DNA from: Pseudomonadota bacterium
GTDB taxonomy: Bacteria > Pseudomonadota > Gammaproteobacteria > Burkholderiales > Gallionellaceae
Reading direction: 5' to 3'
Assembly: GCA_021821945.1 (NCBI GenBank)
Contig: JAJZTF010000005.1
Coordinates: 1-60,350 of the forward strand
Length of the DNA stretch: 60,350 bases
Shown: piece after piece, positions 35,834 to 47,956 of the stretch
Numbering within the stretch: position 1 is the first letter of the stretch
Layout of the letters: each line of letters opens with the position of its first letter
The notes under the pieces: generated by a model
What the model was told of the DNA's origin: nothing
Seen by the model: only the letters and a program-made list of their open reading frames with translations
The model's database searches: none
Program-made: the position numbers and the translations under genes

Positions 35834-36442
35834 GTGTTAGCAATCGTTGAAGCGGCTGGTTGGCCCATCTGGTTTTTGATCATTGCATCCATCATCTCGC
35901 TAGGCCTGATCGCTGAAAGGCTGATCTCCCTCCGCAGCAGCAGAGTCGCTCCGCCCACATTGCTGGACGAGGTGGTGAAGGAACTCAAGCAACGCGGCGT
36001 CAACGATGCCATGCTTGCGAAACTGGCCCAGCATTCCCCGCTGGGCAGCATTTTTGCGGCAGGATTGAAAAACATAAAAAGTTCTCCCGAGATCATGAAG
36101 GAGTCGGTGGAAGAGGCAGGACGCGCCGCCGCCCACGAACTGGAGCGCTTTTTGACGACGCTTGGGACTATCGCCTCGATCAGCCCTTTGCTGGGGCTAT
36201 TCGGCACGGTGGTCGGCATGATCGAAATCTTCGGTTCCCAGACTGCCACAGGCAACAGCCCTGCGATCCTTGCGCACGGCATCTCTGTTGCGCTTTACAA
36301 CACCGCATTCGGACTGATCGTTGCAATTCCCAGCATGATTTCATACAGGCACTTCAGGGCCAAGGCTGACAGCCTGACGATAGAAATGGAACAGCAGGCC
36401 ATCAAGCTTGTCGAGATCGTTCACGGTCAGCGCAAGGGTTGA
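35834..36442 (+). CDS. exbB: MotA/TolQ/ExbB proton-channel protein
   Basis: 202 residues. GGAGA (35823-35827) lies 6 nt before GTG 35834, whereas the ATG at 35828 directly abuts it, so I take the GTG. There are three TM helices: after WPIWFLIIAS, at LGTIASISPLLGLFGTVVGM, and at ISVALYNTAFGLIVAIPS. The last two carry the conserved Thr and Gly of the channel. With ExbD it uses the proton gradient to drive TonB or a Tol-like system. Stop and the exbD start are 2 bp apart. Confidence 0.92.
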   Translation: MLAIVEAAGWPIWFLIIASIISLGLIAERLISLRSSRVAPPTLLDEVVKELKQRGVNDAMLAKLAQHSPLGSIFAAGLKNIKSSPEIMKESVEEAGRAAAHELERFLTTLGTIASISPLLGLFGTVVGMIEIFGSQTATGNSPAILAHGISVALYNTAFGLIVAIPSMISYRHFRAKADSLTIEMEQQAIKLVEIVHGQRKG

Positions 36443-36444
36443 AG

Positions 36445-36864
36445 ATGAACTTCCAACGTGGACGCACTCGCGAAGAGCCGGAAATCAACCTGATTCCGAT
36501 GATAGACGTGCTGCTCGTGATCCTGATTTTCATGATGGTCACGACCAGCTATGCGAAATTTTCCGAGCTCAAGATCAATCTGCCTCAGGCGGGCGGTGAA
36601 CCCGCGGCTTCAGAAGTCAAACCCGTCAATGTTTCAATAGATGCGTCCGAGCATTATGCGATCAACGACGGCACGATACGGTATGGCGGAGTAGCGGCTC
36701 TCGCGGCAGAGATCAAGAAAGCCGCCGGGACCCAGACCGATCCCGTCATCGTGATCAATGCGGATGCCAAGACGCCGCATCAGGCGGTGATCAACGTTAT
36801 GGAGGCCGCACGCGAAGCCGGCTTCGGGCGGATCACCTTTGCCACGCAAAACGAAGCCAAGTGA
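36445..36864 (+). CDS. exbD: ExbD/TolR biopolymer transport protein
   Basis: 139 residues. A short basic N-terminus and INLIPMIDVLLVILIFMMV form the single TM helix with the proton-accepting Asp of the ExbD/TolR family. The periplasmic domain follows, ending in EAGFGRITFAT. It directly follows exbB. No tonB lies in the window. Confidence 0.93.
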   Translation: MNFQRGRTREEPEINLIPMIDVLLVILIFMMVTTSYAKFSELKINLPQAGGEPAASEVKPVNVSIDASEHYAINDGTIRYGGVAALAAEIKKAAGTQTDPVIVINADAKTPHQAVINVMEAAREAGFGRITFATQNEAK

Positions 36865-36865
36865 T

Positions 36866-36897
36866 GCGGGAATCGCAAGGCGGCTCCCGCTCCTTTT
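36866..36897 (+). terminator. Possible rho-independent terminator after exbD
   Basis: GCGGGA (36866-36871) pairs with TCCCGC (36885-36890) across a 13-nt loop, followed by TCCTTTT. The T-run is short, so it may only attenuate transcription into lpxK. Confidence 0.4.
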
Positions 36898-36918
36898 GCG
36901 TGCATTCGAAATGAAGTC

Positions 36919-37917
36919 ATGAACGGGATTGAGCAATACTGGTATAGATCAAGTCCGCTCCACCTGATTCTCCTGCCCATTGCTTGGCTTTTCGGCGCAT
37001 TGTCTGCATTGCGCCGCCTGCTCTATCGCATCCATGTTCTCAAATCCTTCAGACTCCCGGTTCCCGTCGTCATCATAGGCAACATCACCGTCGGAGGCAC
37101 GGGAAAGACGCCGCTCACCCTGGCTGTTGCAGAACATCTGAAAAAAAGCGGTTACTGCCCGATGATCATCAGCCGGGGTTATCGCGGAAACCGCATGCAA
37201 CAGGCCGTGACAGAAAGCAGCAAAGCAACCGAGGTTGGGGACGAGCCGCTCTTGATGGCTAAACGCAACATCTGCCCCGTATGGGTCGGCAGGGATCGCG
37301 TTTCCGTGGCGAGGCAGGCCTTGCATCTTCATCCGCAATGCAATGTGCTGCTTTTCGACGACGGATTGCAGCATTACCGCCTGAGGCGGGATTACGAAAT
37401 CGCGGTCATAGACGGTGTCAGGCGATTCGGCAATGGCCATCTGCTGCCTGTGGGACCGCTCAGGGAGCCTTCCTCGAGGCTTCAAACCGTCGATGCCGTG
37501 GTCGTCAACGGAGGGGAGCCTTCCCCTGATGCGAAGAATCAATATGCGATGCATCTTTCAGGCAATGTATTCCGCAACTTGCGGCACCCCGAAAGGACCG
37601 CAAGCGCTGAACAGTTTGCCGGTCTTTCCCTGCATGCCGCAGCCGGCATCGGAAATCCGGCGCGCTTCTTTGCGCATCTTGCATCCATGGGATTAAGCTT
37701 CATACCGCATGCATTTCCCGACCACCATCTCTTCAAGGAAAGCGACTTGCGCTTCGAGCCATGCGATGCGCTACTCCTTACCGAAAAAGATGCGGTAAAA
37801 TGCAAAGAATTCGCTGATGAACGATATTGGGTATTGCGCGTCGATGCCGAGGTCGATTCAGCCCTTCTGAGCCACCTACTGCGAAAGATTGCCATTCATG
37901 GATGCAAAACTGCTTGA
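36919..37917 (+). CDS. lpxK: Tetraacyldisaccharide 4'-kinase
   Basis: 332 residues. LpxK phosphorylates the 4' position of the lipid A precursor at the inner membrane. An N-terminal membrane-associated helix ([18 protein letters not shown]) precedes the P-loop [12 protein letters not shown]. Downstream signatures are [16 protein letters not shown] and [13 protein letters not shown]. The 3' end overlaps the Trm112-family gene by 20 bp. Confidence 0.96.
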   Translation: MNGIEQYWYRSSPLHLILLPIAWLFGALSALRRLLYRIHVLKSFRLPVPVVIIGNITVGGTGKTPLTLAVAEHLKKSGYCPMIISRGYRGNRMQQAVTESSKATEVGDEPLLMAKRNICPVWVGRDRVSVARQALHLHPQCNVLLFDDGLQHYRLRRDYEIAVIDGVRRFGNGHLLPVGPLREPSSRLQTVDAVVVNGGEPSPDAKNQYAMHLSGNVFRNLRHPERTASAEQFAGLSLHAAAGIGNPARFFAHLASMGLSFIPHAFPDHHLFKESDLRFEPCDALLLTEKDAVKCKEFADERYWVLRVDAEVDSALLSHLLRKIAIHGCKTA

Positions 37918-38083
37918 TATTCTCGTTTGCCCTTTGTGCAAATCACCGCTGATCTATCGCAAGACGGAACAGGAACTCATCTGCAAACCGGACCGGCTGG
38001 CATACAAAATCGATGACGGCATCCCTGTGATGCTGGTGGACGAGGCCCGCAAGCTGACTCCCGAAGAAGCCGAAGCGCTCTGA
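37898..38083 (+). CDS. Trm112-family small protein
   Basis: 61 residues from ATG 37898, within the end of lpxK. It has the Trm112/YcaR pattern [20 protein letters not shown] and, near the end, [14 protein letters not shown]. Of the usual zinc cysteines only CPLC is present; a Cys in ELICKP may add a third. Often found between lpxK and kdsB in proteobacteria, as here. Confidence 0.92.
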   Translation: MDAKLLDILVCPLCKSPLIYRKTEQELICKPDRLAYKIDDGIPVMLVDEARKLTPEEAEAL

Positions 38084-38084
38084 A

Positions 38085-39981
<1,897 letters not shown>

Positions 39982-40091
39982 TTCGTCCATCAGGAATATT
40001 GTCCCTAGCGTTGGAATTGTCAAAAACATGTTGCATAGATCAAGGAGCGGTTCGTAGAAAAATAGCAGCTCAACTCTAAAAGGAGGCAATC

Positions 40092-42113
40092 ATGTCAGTC
40101 GGTCTGGGCTTTGCATTGTTGTGCGCGTTCATGGCAATCCTTTACGGCATATTTTCCATCAAATGGATACTGGGCAAACCGGCTGGCAGCGAAAAGATGC
40201 GAAGCATCGCGGAGGCGATACAGGAAGGCGCCAGCGCATATCTCAACCGGCAGTATCTCACCATAGGCCTCGTAGGCATCATCCTCTTCATCCTCATCCT
40301 GATTGCCCTTGGCTGGCAGACCGCCGCCGGCTTTGCAATCGGCGCCCTGCTCTCCGGCGCTGCAGGATTCATCGGCATGAACGTATCCGTCAGGTCCAAT
40401 GTGCGCACCGCCGAAGCAGCCAGAGACGGCCTCAATGCGGCATTGAACGTCGCGTTCAAAGGCGGCGCCATCACCGGCATGCTCGTTGTGGGCCTGGGCC
40501 TGCTGGGTGTGGCTGGCTATTACGCGTTCCTTACGCATAATGGAGACAGCCTCACCGAAGCCACCCATGCGCTGGTCGGTCTTGGCTTCGGCGGCTCTCT
40601 CATTTCCATCTTCGCCCGTCTTGGCGGGGGCATATTCACGAAGGGTGCGGATGTCGGCGCAGATCTGGTCGGCAAGGTGGAAGCGGGCATACCGGAAGAC
40701 GACCCGCGCAACCCTGCGGTGATTTCAGACAACGTGGGCGACAATGTCGGCGACTGCGCAGGCATGGCGGCCGATCTTTTCGAAACCTATGCGGTCACCA
40801 TCATCGCCACGATGATGCTGGGCGGCCTCCTGATGCAGAATGCGGGGGAAAACGCGGTGATCTATCCGCTGGTGCTGGGCGGATTCTCCATCATCGCGTC
40901 CATCGTCGGCACCTTCTTCGTCAAGGCAAGGCCTCATGGCAAGATCATGAACGCGCTCTACCGCGGGCTTGCAGTTTCAGCCGTGCTGGCCTTGATCGCA
41001 TTCTATCCTTTGACCGGCTGGATCATGAAAGACAATGGCGTCTACAGCGTGAATGCGCTTTATGGTTCGGCGGTGATCGGCCTCCTGCTCACCGCCGCGC
41101 TGGTATGGATCACCGAATACTATACGGCCACCGAATATGCGCCCGTTCGCCACATCGCACAGGCTTCCACAACAGGTCATGGCACCAACGTGATCGCAGG
41201 TCTTGGCGTATCGATGAAATCCACTGCGGCGCCGGTGCTCGCGGTATGCATGGCGATCATGGGTTCATATGCGCTGGCAGGACTCTATGGAATTGCCGTC
41301 GCGGCCACCGCGATGCTTTCCATGACAGGCATCGTCGTCGCACTCGATGCCTATGGGCCGATCACCGATAATGCAGGCGGCATAGCAGAGATGGCAGGAT
41401 TACCCGAAGAGATCCGCAACATCACGGACCCACTCGATGCAGTCGGCAACACCACCAAGGCCGTCACCAAGGGTTATGCGATAGGTTCTGCAGGCCTTGC
41501 AGCGCTTGTTCTGTTTGCCGATTACACCCATGCGCTGGAAGCCCACAAACACACTTCCATGCTGTTTGACTTGTCCGATCACATGGTGATCGTCGGTCTC
41601 TTCATCGGCGGCATGGTTCCCTATCTTTTCGGCGCGATGGCCATGGAGGCGGTCGGCCGCGCGGCAGGTGCAGTGGTGGTGGAGGTGAGGCGCCAGTTCA
41701 AGGAAATCACAGGCATCATGGAAGGCACTAGCAAGCCGGAATATGGCACCTGCGTGGACATGCTGACCAGGGCGGCGATCAAGGAAATGCTCATCCCGTC
41801 GCTTTTGCCCGTCGCAATCCCCGTCATCGTGGGACTCACGCTGGGTGCCCAGGCGCTGGGGGGCGTGCTGGTAGGCACGATCATCACCGGCATATTCGTC
41901 GCGATCTCGATGACCACGGGCGGGGGCGCATGGGACAACGCGAAGAAATACATCGAGGAGGGCAATTATGGCGGCAAGGGATCCGAAACCCACAAGGCTG
42001 CGGTGACGGGAGACACCGTGGGCGATCCCTACAAGGACACCGCGGGACCCGCGATCAACCCCCTGATCAAGATCATCAACATCGTCGCGCTGCTGATCGT
42101 TCCCCTGCTTTGA
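40092..42113 (+). CDS. hppA: Membrane-bound proton-pumping pyrophosphatase
   Basis: 673 residues, about 16 TM helices. The catalytic core is [20 protein letters not shown] and [19 protein letters not shown], which bind Mg-PPi. Lys456 in [14 protein letters not shown] sits at the position where Lys marks the K+-independent H+-PPase class (Ala marks the K+-dependent class). It conserves energy from biosynthetic pyrophosphate, useful in a CO2-fixing cell. SD AAAAGGAGG precedes the ATG. Confidence 0.96.
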   Translation: MSVGLGFALLCAFMAILYGIFSIKWILGKPAGSEKMRSIAEAIQEGASAYLNRQYLTIGLVGIILFILILIALGWQTAAGFAIGALLSGAAGFIGMNVSVRSNVRTAEAARDGLNAALNVAFKGGAITGMLVVGLGLLGVAGYYAFLTHNGDSLTEATHALVGLGFGGSLISIFARLGGGIFTKGADVGADLVGKVEAGIPEDDPRNPAVISDNVGDNVGDCAGMAADLFETYAVTIIATMMLGGLLMQNAGENAVIYPLVLGGFSIIASIVGTFFVKARPHGKIMNALYRGLAVSAVLALIAFYPLTGWIMKDNGVYSVNALYGSAVIGLLLTAALVWITEYYTATEYAPVRHIAQASTTGHGTNVIAGLGVSMKSTAAPVLAVCMAIMGSYALAGLYGIAVAATAMLSMTGIVVALDAYGPITDNAGGIAEMAGLPEEIRNITDPLDAVGNTTKAVTKGYAIGSAGLAALVLFADYTHALEAHKHTSMLFDLSDHMVIVGLFIGGMVPYLFGAMAMEAVGRAAGAVVVEVRRQFKEITGIMEGTSKPEYGTCVDMLTRAAIKEMLIPSLLPVAIPVIVGLTLGAQALGGVLVGTIITGIFVAISMTTGGGAWDNAKKYIEEGNYGGKGSETHKAAVTGDTVGDPYKDTAGPAINPLIKIINIVALLIVPLL

Positions 42114-42148
42114 CGAAAAAGGCAGGCCGTCCTGGCGGACAAACCCGC

Positions 42149-42154
42149 TATAAT
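42149..42154 (+). promoter_or_regulatory. -10 box upstream of the histidine phosphatase gene
   Basis: TATAAT lies 19 nt before ATG 42174. It supports that ATG as the start rather than an ATG overlapping the box at 42153. No good -35 box is seen at 17 bp. Confidence 0.4.
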
Positions 42155-42173
42155 GGGGATTTGGACAATCCCC

Positions 42174-42779
42174 ATGGCAACCCGCATCTGCATGATCCGG
42201 CACGGAGAAACCGACTGGAACAAAAGCCGCCTCATCCAGGGCCAGATCGATATCCCGCTCAATGAAAACGGCAAAAGTCAGGCGATGTCTCTCGGCGTCA
42301 TGGACGGCTTCTGCGCCGTCTATAGCAGCGACTTGTGCCGCGCCCATGAAACGGCCAGGATGCTTGCAGGAGATGCCGAAGTCATCAGACTCGCCACGTT
42401 GCGCGAGCGCCACCACGGCATTTTCCAGGGCATCACCGCAAGCGAGGCACTGCAACGCTACCCGGAACACTATGCCCGCTACAAGTCGCGCGACCCGGAT
42501 CACGATTTGGAGACTGGCGAGAGCCTCATGCAATTTGCGAGAAGGATAGATGATGCGCTTGGCGAGCTGATCATGCGCCATAGCGGGGACACCTTCGCGA
42601 TCGTCACGCATGCGGGCGTGCTCGATGTCGTTTATCGCAAAGCCACGGCCAGGCCTTTAAGCGCTCCGCGCGACTTCGCCATCAGAAACTGCTCGCTCAA
42701 CTGGTTCAGACACGATACAGAAGGCCTGCATCTTGAATCATGGGACGAACGCAGCGCTCACATGGAATCGATCGAATAA
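42174..42779 (+). CDS. Histidine phosphatase (phosphoglycerate-mutase-like) family protein
   Basis: 201 residues from ATG 42174. The catalytic RHG motif is MIRHGETDWNKS. Further conserved are SSDLCRAHETA (second phosphate-binding Arg), the acid ERHHGIFQG, and the late His in AIVTHAGVLD. It resembles the GpmB/CobC/PhoE branch. The substrate cannot be assigned. Convergent with the LysR gene 17 bp beyond. Confidence 0.9.
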   Translation: MATRICMIRHGETDWNKSRLIQGQIDIPLNENGKSQAMSLGVMDGFCAVYSSDLCRAHETARMLAGDAEVIRLATLRERHHGIFQGITASEALQRYPEHYARYKSRDPDHDLETGESLMQFARRIDDALGELIMRHSGDTFAIVTHAGVLDVVYRKATARPLSAPRDFAIRNCSLNWFRHDTEGLHLESWDERSAHMESIE

Positions 42780-42796
42780 GCGCGCCGCTTTGGCCG

Positions 42797-43705
42797 CTAG
42801 CTTCGCGGCACCAGCAACTGCACGTGGCCACGAAGAAAATCCAGGAATGCATGCGCAACCACCGATAGCTGCTTGCCGCGGGGTCGAACCACATACCATG
42901 AACGCTTGATCGGAAAACCCTCCACATCAAGCACAGCCACTTCCTTCTGGCTCACATCGAGGCTCAGCGTACTCTGGGATAGCAGCGCCAGCCCCAGCCC
43001 GCCGGCGACAGCCTGCTTGATCGCCTCATTGCTGCCCAGCTCCATCTTGATCTTCAGCGGCAGATTACGCTCCTGAAATGCGCGCTCAACGGTAAGACGC
43101 GTACCCGATCCCCTTTCCCGCACAATGAAGGGCTCATCGGCGATATCGGCAAATGAGAGGTTTTTGGAATGCGCCCTAGGGTGAGATGCGGGGGCCAGAA
43201 TCACCAATGGATTTTCCATAAAAGGCTCGCATTCGATATCGAGGTTTTCCGGCGGAACGCCCATGACATACAGGTCATCCTGGTTGCGCAGCAGGCGTTC
43301 AAGCAGGCGATCGCGGTTCACCACCTCGAGCGCAATGTCAATGCCGGGGTACTGCGCGCAAAACGGGCCCAGCAGCCTCGGCATGAAGTATTTCGTGGTG
43401 GTCACCGCCGCAACCCGCAGCCGGCCCTGCTTGATCCCCTTGAGGTCTGCAATGGTCTGCTCGAATCCCCCCCAGGTTTCCAGCCAACCTGCACAGGTAG
43501 CGTATAGCTTTTCGCCGGCCTCGGTAAGAAAGACCTTCTTGCCGATCTGCTCCAGCAGCGGCAACCCGACCTCTTCATGCAGCAGGCGAATCTGTTTCGA
43601 CACCGTAGGCTGCGTGACATGCAATTCCTCCGCCGCCCGTGAAAAGCTCCTAAGCCGCGCCACGGCCTCGAAGGTACGCAACTGCCTGAGACTGACATGC
43701 ATCAT
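42797..43705 (-). CDS. LysR-family regulator, CbbR-like, divergent from dab operon 1
   Basis: 302 residues. N-terminal winged HTH: LRQLRTFEAVARLRSFSRAA and VTQPTVSKQIRLL; an effector-binding domain follows (about 90-300). ATG 43705 has GGAG 6 nt upstream. It is a clear paralogue of the LysR protein at 54912-55862 (shared GKKxFLTEAG, NRxxLLERL/NREEIVQQL region, NPLVI, GSGTR, NEAIK.AV). CbbR proteins activate Calvin-cycle and CO2-concentrating genes in response to metabolites such as NADPH or RuBP. Its place next to dabB1 supports that role. Confidence 0.88.
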   Translation of the reverse strand: MMHVSLRQLRTFEAVARLRSFSRAAEELHVTQPTVSKQIRLLHEEVGLPLLEQIGKKVFLTEAGEKLYATCAGWLETWGGFEQTIADLKGIKQGRLRVAAVTTTKYFMPRLLGPFCAQYPGIDIALEVVNRDRLLERLLRNQDDLYVMGVPPENLDIECEPFMENPLVILAPASHPRAHSKNLSFADIADEPFIVRERGSGTRLTVERAFQERNLPLKIKMELGSNEAIKQAVAGGLGLALLSQSTLSLDVSQKEVAVLDVEGFPIKRSWYVVRPRGKQLSVVAHAFLDFLRGHVQLLVPRS

Positions 43706-43749
43706 GGGTGGCTCCGCAAAAGTTTCATTCCTTATAGGCTATCATTTTT

Positions 43750-43764
43750 ATGAAAATTATTCAT
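43750..43764. promoter_or_regulatory. LysR/CbbR-type dyad between regulator and dabB1
   Basis: ATGAA-AATTA-TTCAT is a perfect 5-bp dyad with a T-N11-A core. A second TTTTCAT arm follows at 43770-43776, facing ATGAAAA of the first. The 11-mer AATTATTCATT (43755-43765) recurs exactly at 55926-55936 in front of csoS2. Confidence 0.5.
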
Positions 43765-43846
43765 TATTGTTTTCATCAGTTATTCCCTACACTCGCCTCG
43801 AATGCTTCAAAAGAACGCCAAATCAACCCCACGAGGAGTCCTAGCC

Positions 43847-45442
43847 ATGAGATCGACTATTTTCATTCCAGCGTTCGTTCTGTTCGCGCCCACCCTGCTT
43901 TGGCTGGCCGGCCTGATGCCAGCCGGCCTGGCCAACATCCGCCCACGCCTGATGGCGTGGATGAACGTGAGCGCCGCCTGGCTGACTTTCACCGGCGCTG
44001 TGGCAATGGCGATCGGATATTTTTTCAACCCGGTGCACGCATGGGTCTTGTATTCAACCCCCCTGCCCGGCGATATCGGCAGATTTTCCATCGGTACCTA
44101 TGTCAACAGCGTGACCATAATCATGCTGCTCCTGGTGTCCTTCGTCGGCGCGATCGTGTCGCGCTATGCGCGTAACTATCTGGACGGCGACCCGAACCAG
44201 GGCCGCTTCCACAAGTGGCTCAGCTTGACCCTGGCCTCCATCCTGACCCTGATCGTGTCAGGAAACCTGCTCATGTTCTCGCTCGCCTGGATCGCCACCA
44301 GCCATTGCCTGCATGAACTTCTGATGTTCTACAGGGAACGTCCAGCGGCCGTGCTTTCAGCCCACAAGAAATTCATCGCGAGCCGCATCGGCGATGCGAG
44401 CCTGCTGATGGCAATTTTTTTGATCGGCTCAACCCTGCATACCCTGGAATTCAACGAGATCTTCGCACGCATGGCAGCCATGACGGGACCCTTGCCCCTG
44501 AGCCTGGAAGCCGCAAGTCTGCTGGTTGTGCTGAGCGCCGGACTTAAATCGGCTCAGTTCCCCTTCCACGGCTGGCTGATCCAGGTCATGGAGGCGCCCA
44601 CACCGGTGTCGGCTCTGCTCCACGCGGGCATCGTCAACGCCGGCGCCTTCCTCGTGATCCGCATGAGCCCGATCATGTCGCATTCAGTAACTGCGCTCAC
44701 CGTGCTCGCCATCGTCGGTCTTTTGACCCTGGCCCTTGCATCACTGGTGATGCTGACACAGACCAGCATCAAAGTATCGCTCGCCTGGTCGACCACGGCG
44801 CAGATGGGCTTCATGCTGCTGGAATGCGGTCTTGGCCTGTACAGCCTGGCCATGCTGCACCTGGTCGCCCACTCGCTATACAAGGCGCATGCGTTTCTTG
44901 CCTCGGGCAGCGGTGTCGACGGTTTCCGTGCACCTATCATCCGCTATGAACCGAAAGGCTTCCAGGCTGGCCAATTGCTCGCATCCCTGGTCATTTCGAG
45001 CGCAATGGCGCTGGCCATGGCGGCTGCATTCGGGTTGAGCTGGCAGCAGCAACCTGCTCTCATCGCGGCAGGCATCATCGTGGCCATCGCGGTGGGTCAG
45101 CTCATGCTGCAAAGCACGAGCCTGCATTTCAACGCAACAGCACTGTTACGCGTCATCGGGCTTAGCGCTATCGTTCTGCTCGCCTATTTCACCCTGCATG
45201 AGCTGTTCGATCGTGCGCTGGCGGGCAGTGTGCTGCCGCTGCAACACAATGCAGGCGCGTTCCGCTCGGCACTCGTGCCGCTTACCATCGCCGCATTCGC
45301 CGGTTTGATGCTGATGCAACAATATATAAAGGCTTCAAGTTCCAGTCTGCGCGAGAGGCTGTATCTGCACCTTTATAACGGGTTGTACATCGATGTGTAC
45401 ATCACGCGACTGCTGCAGCGCCTCTGGCCTGCCCCTGTTTAA
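43847..45442 (+). CDS. dabB: DAB complex membrane subunit, copy 1 (NuoL/MrpA-like)
   Basis: 531 residues from ATG 43847 with GAGGAG upstream. A proton-antiporter fold of about 13 TM helices is related to NuoL. The core motif HAGIVNAGAFLVIR and GLKSAQFPFHGWLIQVMEAP carry the membrane Lys/His used for proton conduction. DabB passes cations through the membrane to energise DabA, giving unidirectional CO2 hydration. The dabA1 gene follows 26 bp downstream. Confidence 0.93.
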   Translation: MRSTIFIPAFVLFAPTLLWLAGLMPAGLANIRPRLMAWMNVSAAWLTFTGAVAMAIGYFFNPVHAWVLYSTPLPGDIGRFSIGTYVNSVTIIMLLLVSFVGAIVSRYARNYLDGDPNQGRFHKWLSLTLASILTLIVSGNLLMFSLAWIATSHCLHELLMFYRERPAAVLSAHKKFIASRIGDASLLMAIFLIGSTLHTLEFNEIFARMAAMTGPLPLSLEAASLLVVLSAGLKSAQFPFHGWLIQVMEAPTPVSALLHAGIVNAGAFLVIRMSPIMSHSVTALTVLAIVGLLTLALASLVMLTQTSIKVSLAWSTTAQMGFMLLECGLGLYSLAMLHLVAHSLYKAHAFLASGSGVDGFRAPIIRYEPKGFQAGQLLASLVISSAMALAMAAAFGLSWQQQPALIAAGIIVAIAVGQLMLQSTSLHFNATALLRVIGLSAIVLLAYFTLHELFDRALAGSVLPLQHNAGAFRSALVPLTIAAFAGLMLMQQYIKASSSSLRERLYLHLYNGLYIDVYITRLLQRLWPAPV

Positions 45443-45468
45443 CAAACCAAGAACGACGGAGCCCAACC

Positions 45469-47934
45469 ATGAACATGAGCGAAATCATCTCAGAGAAGAA
45501 ATCCACGGCAAAACTTGACCAACGCATCGATGCAGCGTGCGCCAGAATTGCTCCCTTGTGGCCACTGAAGCACTTCGTCGCGGTCAATCCCTACTTTGGC
45601 CTGCGCGATCAGAATTTCCAGGATGCTTCCGATACGCTGGCAAGGATAGTCGGCAGCAGCCTGTACATGCCACGCGCCTATTTTCGTGAACAGTTCGCAA
45701 ACGGCCGCATTGCGCGCGAGGATATCGAACAGGCTATCGCGCGCTGCGGCAGCCGACTCGATGCTCAAGCGGTCGAACGCGCATTGGCGACCGAGGCACC
45801 CCAGCCCAAGATGGGCATGGCCTCGGTCAGTGAAGTGCTAGACCGCGTGGAAGGCGGCATCTGGACCAGTTTCGTCACCGAACGCATCAGCCTGCATTGC
45901 GCGGCCTATTTTGACTTGGGCCAGGCGATGGTCGGCATGCCATGGCGGAATCTGCCGCTGTATGCATCCTGGCGCAAGGCTGCAAGCATCGACCGCAGCC
46001 CTGCGATGATGGGACTGGGGGACTTTCGTTCGGCTGTTGACAAACTGCCCGATGAACCGCGTGCCGCCATCGGCTGGGCCATAACCGAGCTGGGTGTGCC
46101 GGATGCAGCCGTGGAGCGCTATTTGCATGCGGCATTTCTCAGCATAGGTGGCTGGGCGGCCTGGGCACGCTATTTGCGCTGGCAGGCAGAACTTGCAGGA
46201 AAGCGCGACGACTCCATCGTTGACCTCCTGGCGATCCGCCTGATGTGGGATGTGCTGCTTTTCAAGGAAAAAATCTCCACGGCACTGGTGGCCCGCTGGC
46301 GCGAGATGCTTGCCGCAAGCATGCGGCCGCCCTCGGCCAAGCGCGAGGCCGCGGCGGAGATCGACCGCATCCTGCTCAACGCGATGGAGATCGGCTTTCA
46401 GCGCAGTGTGATTGCGGGCTTCAGCCATACCGCGCAGACTGCGGCTTCCACCCGTCCGGCCGTGCAGGCGGCGTTCTGCATCGATGTGCGTTCAGAAATA
46501 TTCAGACGCTCCCTGGAGACCGTGGCGCCAGCGGTGCAGACCATCGGCTTTGCCGGTTTCTTCGGCATTTTCATCGAACATGTTCCGCTTGGAGCCGATG
46601 CGGGGCGCTCCCATGTGCCGGTGATATTCAACCCCGGCTATCGCATCCATGACCGGGTCAAAGGCGGCGAGGCCGCCAACTTGATCGAGCAGCGGCGCCA
46701 GCGCATCGGCCTGTCCAAGGCCTGGAAGGGCTTCAAGTTTTCTGCTTCTTCCTGTTTCTCCTTCGTGGAGGCAGCCGGGCTGATGTATGCACCCAAACTG
46801 CTGACCGACAGCTTCGGCTGGACCAGGCCGGTGCCGGATCCCAACAGCCAGGGAATCGCCAAGAACGACATGGACAGGATAGGCCCAACCCTTGAGGCCA
46901 CGCCCAAGGACATGCCCCATTCGGGGATTCCAGAGGCCGACCGCCTGGATCATGCCGAGCGCATCCTGCGCGCCATGGCGATGACGGACAATTTTGCAAG
47001 GCTGGTACTGCTGGCCGGCCACGGCAGCACCACGGTGAACAACCCTCATGCCACGGGCCTCGACTGCGGCGCCTGCGCCGGCCAGACCGGGGAAGCCAGT
47101 GCACGGGTGGTCGCCGCCCTGATGAACGATCCGGCAGTAAGAAAGGGTCTGCGCAAGAGGGGCATCGACATCCCGGCGGACACCTGGTTCATTGCCGGAC
47201 TGCACGATACCACGACGGACGAATTGCGCCTTTATGACACCGACGAGGTTCCCAAGGCGCTGATCCTGGATCTTGCACAGTTGCGTCAATGGCTGGAGCA
47301 GGCTGGTGACCTGACGCGCATGCAGCGCGCCGTGCTGCTGGGTGTCGGCAAATTACCCGACCACCGGGTCGAGGCGAATGTGCGCCAGCGCAGCCGTGAC
47401 TGGTCGCAGGTGCGGCCTGAATGGGCGCTCGCCAACAACGCCGCCTTCATCGCCGCACCTCGTCCGCGCACCGCCGGCATGGATCTGGGTGGGCGCGCCT
47501 TCCTGCACGATTATGTGTGGCAGAAGGACGAGGGCTTCAAGATCCTCGAGCTGATCATGACCGCGCCCATGGTGGTGGCGAACTGGATCAACATGCAGTA
47601 CTACGGCTCTGTGGTGGACAATCCGCGCTTTGGCAGCGGCAACAAGGTGCTGCACAACATCGTCGGCGGCGCCATCGGCGTCCTGGAAGGCAACGGCGGC
47701 GATTTGCGCGTGGGCCTTCCGCTGCAGTCCCTGCACGACGGACGCCGCTGGGTGCATGAACCGTTGCGCCTTTCCGTTTTCATCGAAGCACCGGAGGCGG
47801 CCATGGACGACATCATCGCGCGCCACGAACTGGTGCGGCAGCTGGTGGATAATGGCTGGCTGCACCTGTTCCGCATCGGCGAATACGGGACTTCGTACCG
47901 AAGGGTGGCCAGCGGTGACTGGCAGCTTGCCTGA
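45469..47934 (+). CDS. dabA: DAB complex catalytic subunit, copy 1 (DUF2309)
   Basis: 821 residues. The beta-carbonic-anhydrase-like zinc site is visible: Cys337 and Asp339 in FCIDVRSE, His518 in LLAGHGSTT and Cys533 in LDCGACAG. These match Halothiobacillus DabA C351/D353/H524/C539, with the same 15-residue His-Cys spacing. DabA converts CO2 to HCO3- in the cytosol, coupled to DabB. The start is MNMSEIISEKK after a modest purine-rich site. Confidence 0.95.
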   Translation: MNMSEIISEKKSTAKLDQRIDAACARIAPLWPLKHFVAVNPYFGLRDQNFQDASDTLARIVGSSLYMPRAYFREQFANGRIAREDIEQAIARCGSRLDAQAVERALATEAPQPKMGMASVSEVLDRVEGGIWTSFVTERISLHCAAYFDLGQAMVGMPWRNLPLYASWRKAASIDRSPAMMGLGDFRSAVDKLPDEPRAAIGWAITELGVPDAAVERYLHAAFLSIGGWAAWARYLRWQAELAGKRDDSIVDLLAIRLMWDVLLFKEKISTALVARWREMLAASMRPPSAKREAAAEIDRILLNAMEIGFQRSVIAGFSHTAQTAASTRPAVQAAFCIDVRSEIFRRSLETVAPAVQTIGFAGFFGIFIEHVPLGADAGRSHVPVIFNPGYRIHDRVKGGEAANLIEQRRQRIGLSKAWKGFKFSASSCFSFVEAAGLMYAPKLLTDSFGWTRPVPDPNSQGIAKNDMDRIGPTLEATPKDMPHSGIPEADRLDHAERILRAMAMTDNFARLVLLAGHGSTTVNNPHATGLDCGACAGQTGEASARVVAALMNDPAVRKGLRKRGIDIPADTWFIAGLHDTTTDELRLYDTDEVPKALILDLAQLRQWLEQAGDLTRMQRAVLLGVGKLPDHRVEANVRQRSRDWSQVRPEWALANNAAFIAAPRPRTAGMDLGGRAFLHDYVWQKDEGFKILELIMTAPMVVANWINMQYYGSVVDNPRFGSGNKVLHNIVGGAIGVLEGNGGDLRVGLPLQSLHDGRRWVHEPLRLSVFIEAPEAAMDDIIARHELVRQLVDNGWLHLFRIGEYGTSYRRVASGDWQLA

Positions 47935-47956
47935 TGCAGCATGAAGGAGAACCAGA

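Noticed and set aside
41400..42611. Long antisense open frame (403 codons) across hppA and the phosphatase gene.
   Set aside because: His/Arg/Asp-rich shadow of two well supported genes.
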